This document shows positions 1-12,300 of a DNA stretch of 64,000 nucleotides, piece after piece. A program made the translations under genes and the position numbers. The number at the start of each line of letters is the position of its first letter. Within the stretch, counting starts at the first letter, position 1. This DNA is from Dipylidium caninum (taxonomy: Eukaryota; Platyhelminthes; Cestoda; Cyclophyllidea; Dipylidiidae), in the NCBI GenBank assembly GCA_017562135.1, contig QEYB01001046.1:2976001-3040000 (forward strand). The letters are read 5' to 3'. The notes beneath the pieces were generated by a model, which ran no database searches, was not told the origin of the DNA, and saw only the letters and a list, made by a program, of their open reading frames with translations.

Positions 1-3000
1 AGAGACTTGACGCCCCGCATTCTTCGGCTCCCCGCGAGCATTCGGAAGTAAGCCCACGGAGGGATTTTGCGCCGACGGGGAGAAGGAGGCAAAATGAGAC
101 GGGAGCGGCGCTATTGCAGAGGATACTGACAAGAAGTTGGCTGATAGCGCGATTTCCTCAGGCTGCTCATAAGAAAAACTCTCCCTTTTTCGGGTATTTT
201 TCTCCGACAGTATTGCCAGAAGAGGGGAATGTCCGTTTGCATTCTGTCTGTCGATGGGAAGACTGTTACTTGAACGTGAGGCTGTGCAGTCTTCAGGAGA
301 GTTTTTCGTGAATCGCTTGAGCTTTGCACTCATCCTACGTTCATGTCGGTTATAGGCAGCTCCTGTCGGTCCAACACAGTCTGTGGACCCTAACTTGAGC
401 GAAATCAGGAGGCTCTCGCGTTTGCACCCCACAAATGTCTTATTCAAGTCGTATTACACTTGTGCTTTCACCTCTCTGAGCAGCCAATCGCTTCTGTTTC
501 AACATACACAAGTAGGGAATTTGGCCAAATTCGGACATGGGGAGTGTGCGCTTACTCCGCTCGTTGCTCAGGCGCTCAAGATACTCGTTTAATCCAACTA
601 CTGTTCAGCAGCAGAAAACGTCGGAGGCCCTCTGGGAAAGAGGACTTACAGCAGTGGCAAATTTTCTCATGTCAACCACTGGCACATCACACACTGCCAG
701 GACACATCCAACGCCGCGGCGCTGTCGAGCAGGCGGCGCTGGCGGCGGCGGCGGCGGCTGGGGAAGACGGCTTTGGGTGGTGCGGCGTGAACCCACACGT
801 CGGCAGGTTTATGCTCTTCTCTACACGCACGCGCATAAATCAACCGGGCCCGCCGCCTGACCCCTGAGAGGAAGGTTCAATTGCACCAAATCATGGAAGT
901 TCACCCTCCACATTAGTTCACGTAATTTGCAAATCGAAAAACCCTGCTTTTTCCCTCCCCTATATCACTTAATAAATTGCCCTGACTTGGCCTACATTCG
1001 CCATTTACAAGGTGTGCACGTTTCTAAGCGTTACTTGACACAGCGTCTTCAGGAAATCACCTTAATGTCACAGATGTGCACCGTTTGAAGTTGGATGAAT
1101 GAAAGTCGAGGTGTCGGCGTCACTGGCGTGAACAGGAAAGAGGAAACGACGAGGTGCAGACTCCATTGAAGCATTGACAATGCACAACAGGAGAACATTC
1201 CAAATTTCACTTTATTTCGAATTATGAGCAGATTTTGAAATGGGCGGCTGCGATGTGAACCGGCGCGCCTGCTGGGACTAGCCAGGCTGCACGCCTCCCG
1301 CCTTTGGTGTCGAAGTGATGCTCCCGGAGCAGTTGTTCCGCCAACTTGCACGTTTGTTTGGTTGGGAAGCAGCCAGCGAAGATTCCTTTTCCGTCGCCAC
1401 CGACAGTCTGGCTACCGCCTTCTTCCCTTGGACATCCAAACGGCCGACAGCTTGGAACCCTTATGATGCAAATGCTTTTAATCTCCAACCCACTCTGGCA
1501 ATTACATTAACCTGGCCGTGTCAACTTGTTCCCGAGATAATGTGATGGAATAAAAAACTTTTCGACACTTTGACAGGCGGTAAGGACATCCGTGCAGGTG
1601 GCACTTGATTGAAGAAGTAAGGAAGAGCGGATCGTGCCAAATTGAGGATGCGGGTGAGGAGACATCCTGCATAAAGTTAACGCGAAAGCCAAGGCATATT
1701 TCGAAAGGGTCTACATCGGCCCTTACGGAATCTCACGATAAGGAATTGAGTACTTTGGGTCTGATTTGGTTGCACTCTGGCAAGGAACACCTTCCGGTTG
1801 GCATTTTTGGACGTGCACTTTGTCTCCCAGACATACGGGCACGTTCCTGTAAAAAAGTTCACCGACTACCGCCCTGATGGCGAGGAGGACGACGGTGATA
1901 GTTCGGCTGTCGCATGGGGTGTGCCTGCCAAAGGCAGAGTGGCAGATGAAGCCGCAATCTGGGCTGTCTGGGATGCTCGCCATGCCCAAAGGCAGGCAAC
2001 ACTGCCGGCAAACCTCTTCGAGGGACGGACACCAAGTGCCTCATTAGTAGCAAAATATGAAATTAAAGGGAGAGCGGAAAATTTGCCAACCAACTGCTTG
2101 GCCGCCTTCATAAATCATTGTCGGCGAAGTAGAATGGAGCTTTTTCTTACAATGAAAACCTCATTAACGACAAAATGTGTTTCCTGAGACGATGTCTCTC
2201 AGACACCCGTGACTGTTCGTTTGAACAAAAAATCAACTGATGGAACAGCTTGAAAACATGGCGAAGTACGAGGATGACCAGAAAGGAAAGTATTCGGTTC
2301 ACTTGCCGCCTATCGTCGAGGCCGAAGGCGCCCCTATCCGGTTACACAGTGGTTGTATTGAAGCCAACTCCTTCGAGTCCCATAAGATTTGAGCGACTAA
2401 ATGCCTCGTGAGACTCGGACTGTCAAATGGCTAGTTGGTTGGAAACCACCTTGTTCTGGCGGAAAATTCGTGCCCGACAGGCAGAGGCAAAAGTCTCTCA
2501 GCTGCGTTCGAAGGGAAAGACTTATTCTTCAGTGCTGTGACCTCTGCCGGGGTCACTTCATCAGCCAGTTTTGATGAATCCTTTTCTGTGTCGCGGCAAA
2601 ATATGACAATGCATGGGCTTGCACACTGAGATGTCCCCGTTTACAATCTCGGCAGTACAGCGTTTGGTGTGCATGCTTATGCGCATTTAGAGTCAAGGGT
2701 TAACCGTCTTAGGGGGAGGCTGGACTGAGATGGGCCTTGGCTCGCAGATGGCTAGGGAAGGCGAAGGAGCCGAGACAAAAGCTTAAGTGCCTTATAACTT
2801 ACATCGCATTCCATAATATGGATGTGGTTGAATAAGTCACAACTCGGTGTCTGAAATTAAAATAAGGGCAATTGACCAACTGTTGTATGAAAATGTCTTG
2901 TGCATAGGGGAGATAGTGGAGCTACATCCTCGTAGTTAAGTTCTACAATTAGCAGCAGGACCCTCGGTCATGTCCAGATTCACCCCGCCCGCGGGTGCTG

Positions 3001-6000
3001 ACGCCGGCCTACTCTACACGGTGTGTCCTAGTCCCATTCATAGCATTCACGTCCTTTAATATCACAAGTTGATGAATCACCCAGCCCACGCTACATGGCT
3101 TCGTTTTAAAGTTTATGTGGACTTTTATCAAAGAGCAACGACCCCCGACGCTGTTTCATTCTGCCCTAACAAATGTCAGCGGATTATTTTGTCCATCTTC
3201 GTTTTTGGTTTAAGATCCTGTAAGGTGTCTTCGAAAATACTGTGCCGCTAATATGAAGTCGCGGTTAATCACCTCTTCCCATCTGCAACATCAGTTTATA
3301 ATGTCCCGCCCGTTCTATGCTTATTTATTACATATTTATTCCTCTTATGAAGGCCTCATAAAACTCGAACATCGCAGTGAAAAGAACCATGGCGTTCCCC
3401 TTTACTTAAAGTTATACGATTAATGGAGTGTAATGTATTGAAGAGTCCATGCTTGTAGCGAACTATTATAAAAGTCCACCACACTCTTATGGAAATTAAA
3501 CACCCTTAAATATCTAGATTTCCTCCAGTAACCATATTTAAAAGCTCTTTCGGACTGAAGTGTTTGCATTTAATCCCAACGTTCATTTCATTGGCTGACC
3601 GTTGACCAATCGCCACGCAGCCTGTTCCGCCGGAAAACCCATTGGTTGCCTTAATAATTTCCAGTCTGAGAGAGACTTACTACTTTTAAGAGCTTTCGAA
3701 ATCATCTATCGGATAATCTTAGGAATTTATGCACTTCACACCAAATTTCAACTAACTGGTGAGTTATCCCCACAATTTCGCCATAGTTCTATCAATTTTG
3801 TGGTTAAATTCTGCGGTGAGCATATTCGCTGATTCGACATTGAAACGGATGAATTGTGTTGATTTTCAAAATGCGCAATTTGGTAAGTGAATTAAATATG
3901 GTAGGCCTTAATTAACCCCAATAACTTATTAGAAGTGGTTATTATTCTGGCCACAGTTGTTAGTTGAAAACACTTGCCTAATAATTCTATCATATCTTAC
4001 GTACCCAACGAAAAAGCTATCCCTACGTTGAACATATCCTAAATTTTTTAGTCATTTTGAAGTCACTTAAATTTTCACACCTGCGACTGCTGCTACAATT
4101 TTACTGTGGAAACATAACGCATAACGCCTCAGAATCCGGCGAAAAGCGTTTCGATACCTGTATTATTTATTATCGCTGGCAGCAAAATGGATGAGAGCCG
4201 GTTTAATACCTTTAGAAGGAAGCAATTCGTAAAGTTTAAATGTAGACTGCCGACTGCTTCCACCAAATTTACTTGCTAGCGAGAGTAATTATGAATGGAT
4301 AAAGCTTTTTTTTAGTGCGGAGCTCACCGGCTTGGAGTTGACCCTTCCGCGCTCGCCCGTCTGTGCTGCCAAGCTCAATGAATTTGTCCCAACATATTTA
4401 TAAGAGACGTAGCTGTGATCGAAAGTAAATAGTAGAACAATCGCCACATAATCGAGTCCAAAGCACCAGAATTTGAAAGTCCAGCCTCTTCAATTCCTTT
4501 TCTTACATGCACTTTACTGTAGATTTGAGTAAATAAGCTCCAGCAGTTGACCACATTCACTAGTCCCGTGGTACCTGTTGTCAGTGTGAGGCGGCAGACA
4601 TCAGATTTTATGCTGTATCCTGAGTTTATGAGAGTAGTCTCTGCCCAGAAGGCTACTTTTCAGGTAGACTGTGCGGATTCTTGATGAGCGGTATGCTCGA
4701 CTGTCGGTAAATTTCCTCAGAGTACCGCTGAAGTCGCGAAAATCGCATTTTGCACGTTGTGCACAGCCAACCTCCATTGCTGGGCTCACCATCTCTCGGG
4801 TGCACCTCCTTTGTAGTAGCCGCAAAATTTCATGCGGCCCCACGTCCGCGACCGCCCACAATGCCTCGCTGCGGGGCAGTGGTCACCAGCCCTTCCCCGC
4901 GCCCACCGCATGTCGGCGTTTGTAGTAGCTCGGAGGCCATTCATTGGCGAGAAATGTGTGCTCAACAGAAAATTGCTCGTGATGGTGAGGAAATCCGTGG
5001 ATTGAAGGGCAAACAAAAAATGCAACTCTTCCTGCACAAGTACGGATGGATGGAAGGATGGAAGGAAGGAACCCAAAATAACCCTTTTGATGGATGTAAG
5101 ACTTCACGGGCTCATGACTGCTCTTCCTCACGCCACTAGCATACTTTCGTCTCGACCAATTTCTGCGTCCTGGTGAGGCGTCCATTTTTCCACTAAAAAC
5201 ATTTTTTACGTCTCCCTTGGCAATGGGAACTGAATTGAGTGCTGCAATGCTTCAGCTGCACACATGTAAAATACGCCCCCCTCTTTGGCGATAAAATTTT
5301 CGTAATTCGGCTTTTCACTCTACCAGACAGTGGAGACTTTTATCTGATCCCTTCACGCGTTGCATTGGTTGAGTGCGAGGAATGCTACGGCGACATGGGA
5401 GATGAAGAGGCTGGTGTTCTTCCCGCCTCGTTCGGACCACCGTTGCCATTCTCGACTTAGATCCGAGGGGGGGCATGCAACCCCTTCCCTGCGCTAATAT
5501 CCCGCTTTACCCTCGGGAGAAGACGAATTTAGCCTTCTTTGAGTCAGTCTAACTGCATTGCCGAATGGAAAGCATGTCGCCATTAACGTGCAAAACCCTG
5601 GAGGATGCAAAGTATCTGCGGGCTACGGCCTTGGCGCAAGCTCAAATATTTGGCTTTTCCGAAAGTCCACACTTCTTTACAGGGTGAAAAACCGCAGTTC
5701 AGGCGACTGGCTTTCAAATCGACTTCGCCCTATGCGTGATTTCCAAATTCCTGCTTAGTGAAGCAAAGACCAATTACTTATATGCCTCCAAGAAGTCAAA
5801 ATATGCTATTTCAAGTTGGCTAAACGCATTTCCTCTGGCTGCGTAGAACTCCACCTTAGCGAATTCATCTGCATTTTTGAAGAGGTCTTTCAAAAAGTCG
5901 AAATAGGTTTAGGTCCTCATTCTTAAGGGACAGGCATCTCCAACCGAAAGAGCCTGGTGGTTTCGCTTGGCTGATGTGCTCTCTTTACGTGGGACCTGGA

Positions 6001-6024
6001 AACCTTTGACAAATGCGCATATCC

Positions 6025-6048
6025 TCCGTCCGTCCGTCCGTCCGTCCG
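6025..6048. repeat. (TCCG)6 microsatellite
   Basis: Six perfect head-to-tail TCCG units are read directly, followed by a C-rich stretch. No gene context is visible; likely a neutral simple repeat. Confidence 0.95.
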
Positions 6049-8070
6049 CCCACCCCACCCTCATTAGTCTCCCTCCCGCATTTGTTGGTCATTCCGCACA
6101 TGCCAATCTGTGGCGGATAAACAAGGGGAAGCGTGAAGCAAATAAAGTTTTAAGGTTTAGGTATACCATATCTAGAGTTAACTCCTCCTTTACCATGACC
6201 TGTCCTTCATGGAACACCCAGTCGTTGATGTAATATAAGGCCACATGACATTTGGGTGCTCGCTGTGTCAGGTGCATGCTAGCACCGTGGTTAACGCGAC
6301 TGCGAAGCCTTTCACTCGGCTCCACTAAGTGGCCATCTACAAGCCCTAGCACAAAGGTGCCAAGCAAAGGACAAAAGTTGCCTCCACACGTGGCGGGGGG
6401 GGGAAGATGCTTACCTTGGCCGACTCGTTGAGGACCACGTGGGGTGAGTGCATAGGGGCACCTAAAGACTCGCTTCGGACGCGCTCCGCCAAGGCCGATG
6501 CCGTCCGCAACAAGGGGTTGTCGAGCGTCCGTCCTCCGGCGGTCCCATGTAATGCAGGTATGGGAAGAGGAGTGCTGGTAGCGCCCAAACTACTCAGTTA
6601 AAGCATTGGCTCCGAATGAGGGCCACTCCAATTAATCCTCCCACGTGCTTTCGAGCATCGAGCAGGGGTACTGCAAGCGGCCGTCGCCCAAGGTGCCAGC
6701 CTTCGAAGGTGATGCCTGCGTGCGGCGAGTGACACATTTGTGGTATAACAACACAGGCTTTCGCTGCCCAAGTTTGTCTCCCTCCCTGGGCGTGAGGATG
6801 CAAAATACAGGCAGCTCGGTTTGCGATCATACAGACATTGCCAGAAGAAAGGCCTATGACTACCCAGTTTGGGGATTACCACTTAGTCTAAATAATTCCC
6901 AGGCCAAAAGGAAGTGTAAATGTGAACTATTAATGAATAAATAACGGGGACTACTGCTAGGAACAGTTGTTCTGTGCTTTGTTTTACCGTGGCGTTCAAG
7001 CATGTCCTGCGCTGAGGCAACCGTCTCCCACGTGAAATTGTCCCGACCACTGCGGACGTTGCATTGTGTTCTCGGGACGGGGAAGTGGGGCCGGCAACGA
7101 GAGTGGGTGAGCACGACCGCGTGGTGGTGTGGACAGCGCGTGGCCAAGTTTGTTGCCTCTGGCATCAACCGCCCGTGTCGGGGCTGGGAACGCCACAGTT
7201 TTGTTTATTGCAACGCACATTTGTATGGGGATGCGTGTAGTAAAAGTACTCCGAGGTCTTTTATGGCTAACCTCAAGCCAAAACGCAGGTCAGAAGCCAT
7301 CAAAAGGCGACGGCACTTGACTTCCTTTCAGGATTACGGCTGTAGTACACCTGAGCTATACAATATCCTCTGACGCAGACATCAAACATTAAGGAATGTC
7401 TTCTCTTCTTAGGCCCAACTCATGGCTGAGTGTGAGGTTTCACTCAAACAAACTCTCGCTTCCTTGTCCTTCCTTGTTATTCCAACGGAGGCATGAACAA
7501 CCGACTTATCACCCCCATAACGTTCATTCACTTTTATCCAGCGTTCACAGTCTGTGTCGGGATCAGATTTGGTTTCATCAAAGGTCGTAATTACCTTCTC
7601 TGTCTGGAGTAAAATGAGCCAAGATACCAGTCCGAAAGTCGGCATTCCACAAAGTGGTGCGATTACATCTTCTTCCACAAACTAAAAATCCCTTTGTTAG
7701 TCGTTTTGCAATGCAATACTTTAGTATCCTCCTTGGTGTAGTGCTTTCATCTTCCTCTCTCAGAAATACTCAACAAGGACTGGGTGTTTAAGAAATTTTG
7801 CTTTCCAAAGGACTAACACCTTTCGTGTCTAAGAAAGTGGGTAGAGGCGATGCTATTTTTAACTTTATGCGGGGCGCCAAAAGAGTGTTATTTTGCCGCA
7901 ACCGACTTTTTGGGCAACTGTCGACAACCTAACTGACATTCGGCCCGCAGTCTTGACTCAGTCTCTCATTGGATCTGGTTTAAATCACATGTAGAAATGA
8001 AAGAGTCCTTTTCAAACGCTCAGAGAACCCCAAACCTCACTTCAAGCCACTTATCTGTCTTTACATCTGT

Positions 8071-8081
8071 CTCTCCACCAG
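8071..8081 (+). other. Candidate 3' splice (or trans-splice) acceptor before the receptor gene
   Basis: A pyrimidine-rich run ends in CCACCAG at 8081, 24 bases before the receptor start codon. It could be the end of a 5' UTR intron or a spliced-leader acceptor. The short leader it would create contains an out-of-frame ATG at 8092. Confidence 0.45.
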
Positions 8082-8091
8082 TAACACAGTG

Positions 8092-8112
8092 ATGCGTCTA
8101 CCGCGATGTTGA
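8092..8112 (+). promoter_or_regulatory. Short upstream ORF overlapping the receptor start codon
   Basis: An ATG at 8092 opens a six-codon frame that ends with TGA at 8110-8112, overlapping the receptor ATG at 8106 in another frame. If the leader begins at or before the acceptor at 8081, ribosomes meet this uORF first. It could lower receptor translation or rely on reinitiation. That effect is inference; the overlap is read directly. Confidence 0.5.
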
Positions 8113-9320
8113 ACGTCACCAACAGTTCAAATGTCAGTCTGCGATATCCCCACGGCCTGCTTATCAAGCGCTTTCTGCCGAAAGCCTTTCAGTTGAAGCT
8201 CTACGCCTCGCCGATATGGTTCGTAGTGGGTTTGGTCGGCAATCTCATTTCCTTCTTCATTTGGGTCTCCCCGAGACAACGGGGCAAAAACAGCTCCGCA
8301 GTCTACTTAGCTACTTTAGCATTAACCGATCTCTTACTTATCATCTGCCTCTTCACTGAATATCTCCAGTTGTATTTATTCCTCACCTCCTTCATTTCCG
8401 TCAACGGAATATGTCAGTTCTTTCAGGGCGTTTTCATATTCCTTCAGTATTATTCTATCGTTCTTACCTTCGGCTTCACTCTGGAACGCTGGATTGCCAT
8501 CTGTTATCCCTTCAAACGACAAAAGCTCTGCTCCACCACCCGCGCCTTGGTCGGCGTGTCTTCGCTTGCACTCATCGTTGTCTGCTTCTCGATCTTTTAC
8601 GCAACCACCTGGGAGGTTGCTGATGGAGCTTGCAATCTCGCTAAACGCTGGCACAATAACGCCGTTTTCTCTGCTTATTTGAGCACGACGGAATGTATCT
8701 TCTCCCTCATTGTTCCCATCACCACATTAATTTTCAATATCCTCGTCCTTCGAGAAATTGGTCACTTGGTTAAGTCCAAGATTCTGGTGAGTCTGGACGG
8801 CTCAGGCCACCGCAACGTCCCCACATCGAGGCGTCTGCATCACAGCTATAATTCGCTGCATCTTGAACAGCCGCCAAGGGGAGAAGGTGGAGGAAGATGT
8901 GCGGAGCCGGTTGTCCTCGGGGCGAAACACAGCAGCGCCCACGCGACCGCAAAGGAACAGGCCAACTTTCAGGCGGTGACCCTAATGCTGGTGATCCTCT
9001 CCTTCTACCTGATACTCTGCACCCTCCCGGTGGGCATCGTCTTCGTCGTGCAGATGAGATTCTCTGACATACCTGAAGATATAAGTGACGAAGAAATTTT
9101 GGTGAACCCGGCGTGGCAACAGTATTTGAGTTTTCTGACAGGAAAGGAGATCATCGACTTCCTTTGCTCCTCGCACTACGCCTGCAATTTCATAATATAC
9201 GTCCTGACGGGCAAGAACTTCCGGCAGCATTTGAAGGATATCTCTTCTGTCGACACCAGCCGACCCGGGCAGAAAGGACCTCGGCCCATCACCACAAGGT
9301 GGCCTTTATGCGAGGAGTGA
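8106..9320 (+). CDS. Rhodopsin-family (class A) G protein-coupled receptor, probable neuropeptide-type, intronless
   Basis: A 404-residue plasma-membrane receptor in one uninterrupted frame. The N terminus has three N-glycosylation sequons (N3, N6, N9). Membrane spans begin near residues 36, 64, 103, 146, 187, 287 and 340. TM1 has the GN pair (G45-N46) and TM2 has LALTD. C103 at the top of TM3 can pair with C176 in extracellular loop 2. Intracellular loop 3 (about 222-284) is long, basic and Ser/Gly-rich. Several switch motifs deviate. TM3 ends in ERW (127-129) instead of DRY. TM6 has C-T-L-P (305-308) instead of CWxP. TM7 has N-F-I-I-Y (361-365) instead of NPxxY. The layout resembles FMRFamide-type or flatworm-specific orphan receptors, and I cannot name the ligand. 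The ATG at 8106 is chosen because it follows an acceptor-like site and leaves a complete N terminus. Confidence 0.93.
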   Translation: MLNVTNSSNVSLRYPHGLLIKRFLPKAFQLKLYASPIWFVVGLVGNLISFFIWVSPRQRGKNSSAVYLATLALTDLLLIICLFTEYLQLYLFLTSFISVNGICQFFQGVFIFLQYYSIVLTFGFTLERWIAICYPFKRQKLCSTTRALVGVSSLALIVVCFSIFYATTWEVADGACNLAKRWHNNAVFSAYLSTTECIFSLIVPITTLIFNILVLREIGHLVKSKILVSLDGSGHRNVPTSRRLHHSYNSLHLEQPPRGEGGGRCAEPVVLGAKHSSAHATAKEQANFQAVTLMLVILSFYLILCTLPVGIVFVVQMRFSDIPEDISDEEILVNPAWQQYLSFLTGKEIIDFLCSSHYACNFIIYVLTGKNFRQHLKDISSVDTSRPGQKGPRPITTRWPLCEE

Positions 9321-12300
9321 GGAACCGAGAAGGCGGGATTTGATGAGACCATACCGGAGATTCTTAATTTCTTAAAATGTAAAACGCGAGTGCGTAACTT
9401 CGCCTGAACTTCAACATTACTATTTTGGCGAACTCTAATAGATTGATAATGAGATGTGAACGAAAGCTTGTAAATTAAAAACTCGTATTACGTATTACGT
9501 GACAAATAACTCCGCAGAAATTTGCCACAAAGAGAGTGGAAGGAACGCGGGGAGTTTCGTCTCCCTGATCGGTGAAGTCATATTTGCCTACAGCGACAGA
9601 CGAAAGTTCACCCGACCCAGGTGCCATTTCTGAGAATTTCTGCCACGGAGGGGCAAATGGACTCCTTTCCCAATCCTTTATATTCTTTAAGGGTGCGAGG
9701 CCACAGTCGAGACACTGTTTTGTAACTTCTTCCTACGGCGTCCATGCCGAAGACGGATCATTTTAGCAGGGCATCACCATGACTATTCACTAGCTGCGTC
9801 TATAATTTTCTGTGGATTCGCTAACTTAACATCTGTGCAGCGCAAGTTGTCCTCCCTAACAACTTCTAAAGCAGCGCCTAACTGTTTGGACGAGAGGGGA
9901 AGGAAGCGGAATTCGCGTAGATTAACGGATGATGCCTGCCTGCCTGCCTGCCTGCCTGATCGTGCTTAAGCAAATATTTAGGTGTCACCCCGCTTAAACT
10001 AAAGACGTCTCAGCAAAAGAACCCAAGGATCCGGCTGCCAGCCGTACGGGAATGAGGCTGCCATTTTGCCTCGTAAAATGCGCACAAGTGTCAGTTAAGT
10101 TGAGTAGTTTATGAAAGGAAGTTTACTTGTGGCAGAATTTAGTCGGTAGATCCGCTCTCATTTAGTCGGAACTCAAAAAGTAGGACAGCGAACTAAGGGC
10201 CTTGAAGTAGAGAAAGGGCAGGGTGGAGTTCACCGATAGCCACAACTTGTGCTACATACACACACATATGAGACTCGGAGGGTGAAGCAGTGTGCTGGGC
10301 TTTGGCAGACAGTCATAATATGGGAAAGGTTCTGGTTGGCGCTTCATCTCAGGATGGAGAAACGCGGGGAGATGGTTTTGGCACTTGTCGGGGCGAAAGA
10401 AATTGCTCCGTTGATTAATCAACTGCCCTAACAACTGACACGAAGCCCATTTGTTATTATTATTTTGTTGCTAAAATTAGTTGCAAATGTTGGACATTTA
10501 CGTTTCACCCGACTGCAATCGCTACAATGCCCAACAGGCCGGCAGGAAGAACAAATGAGACGCTCCGGCCGGATTGCCCGAAGCCTTAAGTAGCAGGTTT
10601 TAACGAGGTTAAGGGAGGAGCTGCTCCATTTACCAGAGCTTGGCTCAATTCCGGGAAACGTAAGTTTTTCTGGGGATGAGCTAATGTTTTGCAACCAAGC
10701 TCGACGTGCGCTCACGAATCGTCGAGGGTGTTGAGTCGAAGCATTAGCTCCCACCCGCTTCTCGGCGTCTGACATGCGAGGCATTCGCCGTGGTGGTGAG
10801 TCGCCCGCCAATCAGCACGCCACGTCTGGTGCTGCTGATGACTGACAACCCAGCCCCAACACGTGTTACCTCCTCTCACAGGGGAACACAACCATATGCG
10901 CTGGCCAAAGCCCCAAAACCGTGAAAACTCTCCCCGTTCAGACAACGAGTATCGCGCAGATCACTTGCCGACTGCGAGTTCCCAGTTCGCCTTCTGAGCT
11001 TGGTAGTGAGTTTCACACTCCGCCGGCATGGTTGTCGGGGAAGCAGTACGGCAGCAGACCATTGAAGGTTTCAACGCATTGCCTTCGAAAGTGGGAAAAT
11101 GTCTGGCATGCCAATTATCAACCGAAGAAAGTGAATGACTTTGCTTGAATAGCATTTTTTTGTCACAATTGCCATTGAAGCACTAACACAAAAGCCCTCT
11201 GTGGGAATGCATTTATATGGTTCTCCGTGAACGGTCCCGAAGGTGTAACTTAATGTTGTTTCTGGAGGGTGTGGTTTCAAAGAAACAACTATACCAAATA
11301 TGAGAAGTTTTTGTACGTGAAATGAAAATTGCTCAACGCAGTACTACGGAACGCACTGCACAGTGGTACACGGCGTTCTGACCAGCTCACAGCATGTCTG
11401 TTGATGAAACGGGCCTGTGGGCGGGGGCGAGTGTGTGGGGCGTGCTGTTTACTGGTCTAAGGGGAAAGTAAAGCTGACAGGAAATTTTCGGAGAGGATTT
11501 GCACAATGGCGATTCGGTAGCTACAAGTTTTACTCGTTTTGCGAGAATGTCAACTCCAACGCATTTCTAAATGGCGGAGGTTCATTCATTGTCACTAGTA
11601 AAAACTAACTTACAATTCAATGAGAGGATTCCCAATGTGACTTTGCCAGAATGAAAAGTGACAGACGCTTTCAGACTCTGGGATGGCCATAATGAGCGAA
11701 TTCACACTCGAAATCGGATGTTTTGCTTTTGCTCTGCGTAAGTTTACTTTCGTAGACGGAAAAGGCCACCACTTCGGCGACGGTTATGCGGGGAGTTAGT
11801 CTTCCAGAGGCTACTGCGCCTCAAGTCTTCCGGAAGGGCAGACAGCTTGCGGCCATTCGCCGTTGGCCATAACGCAGATGGGAGTGGGTGAAAGGTCGTA
11901 ACTCCGAATACCCTAAAACTCGTTCCCTTATCCGCATTCATTAACGGATTCATAATAAACGTCATCGAACTACGCAAACCTTTAACCAAAACTGTTTATC
12001 CCTGAACGATAAAACTATGAGGGGGCTGCTACTTTGGACAAAACAAGTCATTTGGCTGGTGTTTACGCAGACCACATATAAAAGTTTGGCGCAAACCATG
12101 TTTATGCAATACATTTAAAGGCCGTCTACATCGACAAATATATTTGTTCCAGCCGCTTTGCAACTCGCAGTCCCCAAACCGTGCGGGGAGGAGCGGGTGA
12201 GACACATCGCTCTGGCGGTTTAGGCGTCAGAAATGCCGTCCAAATCAGGTTAAGCGGACGACCAAATTAAGCATTAATTCTCCCCCACCCCCCATCCCCC

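Larger units (their letters stand above)
1..8081. other. Gene-poor upstream region, no supported gene
   Basis: I find no convincing gene here. The open frames are short, occur on both strands with overlap, lack recognisable domains and are not flanked by matching splice signals. The stretch is visibly richer in G and C than the region beyond 20 kb. It holds a short GGC run near 741-758, a GGAT/GGAA-type purine tract near 5044-5070 and a six-unit TCCG microsatellite at 6025-6048. A 50-codon open frame at 2240-2392 is the only small candidate that reads like protein, and it is unsupported. The last few hundred bases probably include the promoter and 5' leader of the receptor gene that follows. 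Confidence 0.6.

Noticed and set aside
8376..8654. 92-codon frame on - strand inside the receptor
   Set aside because: Antisense shadow of the GPCR coding sequence.
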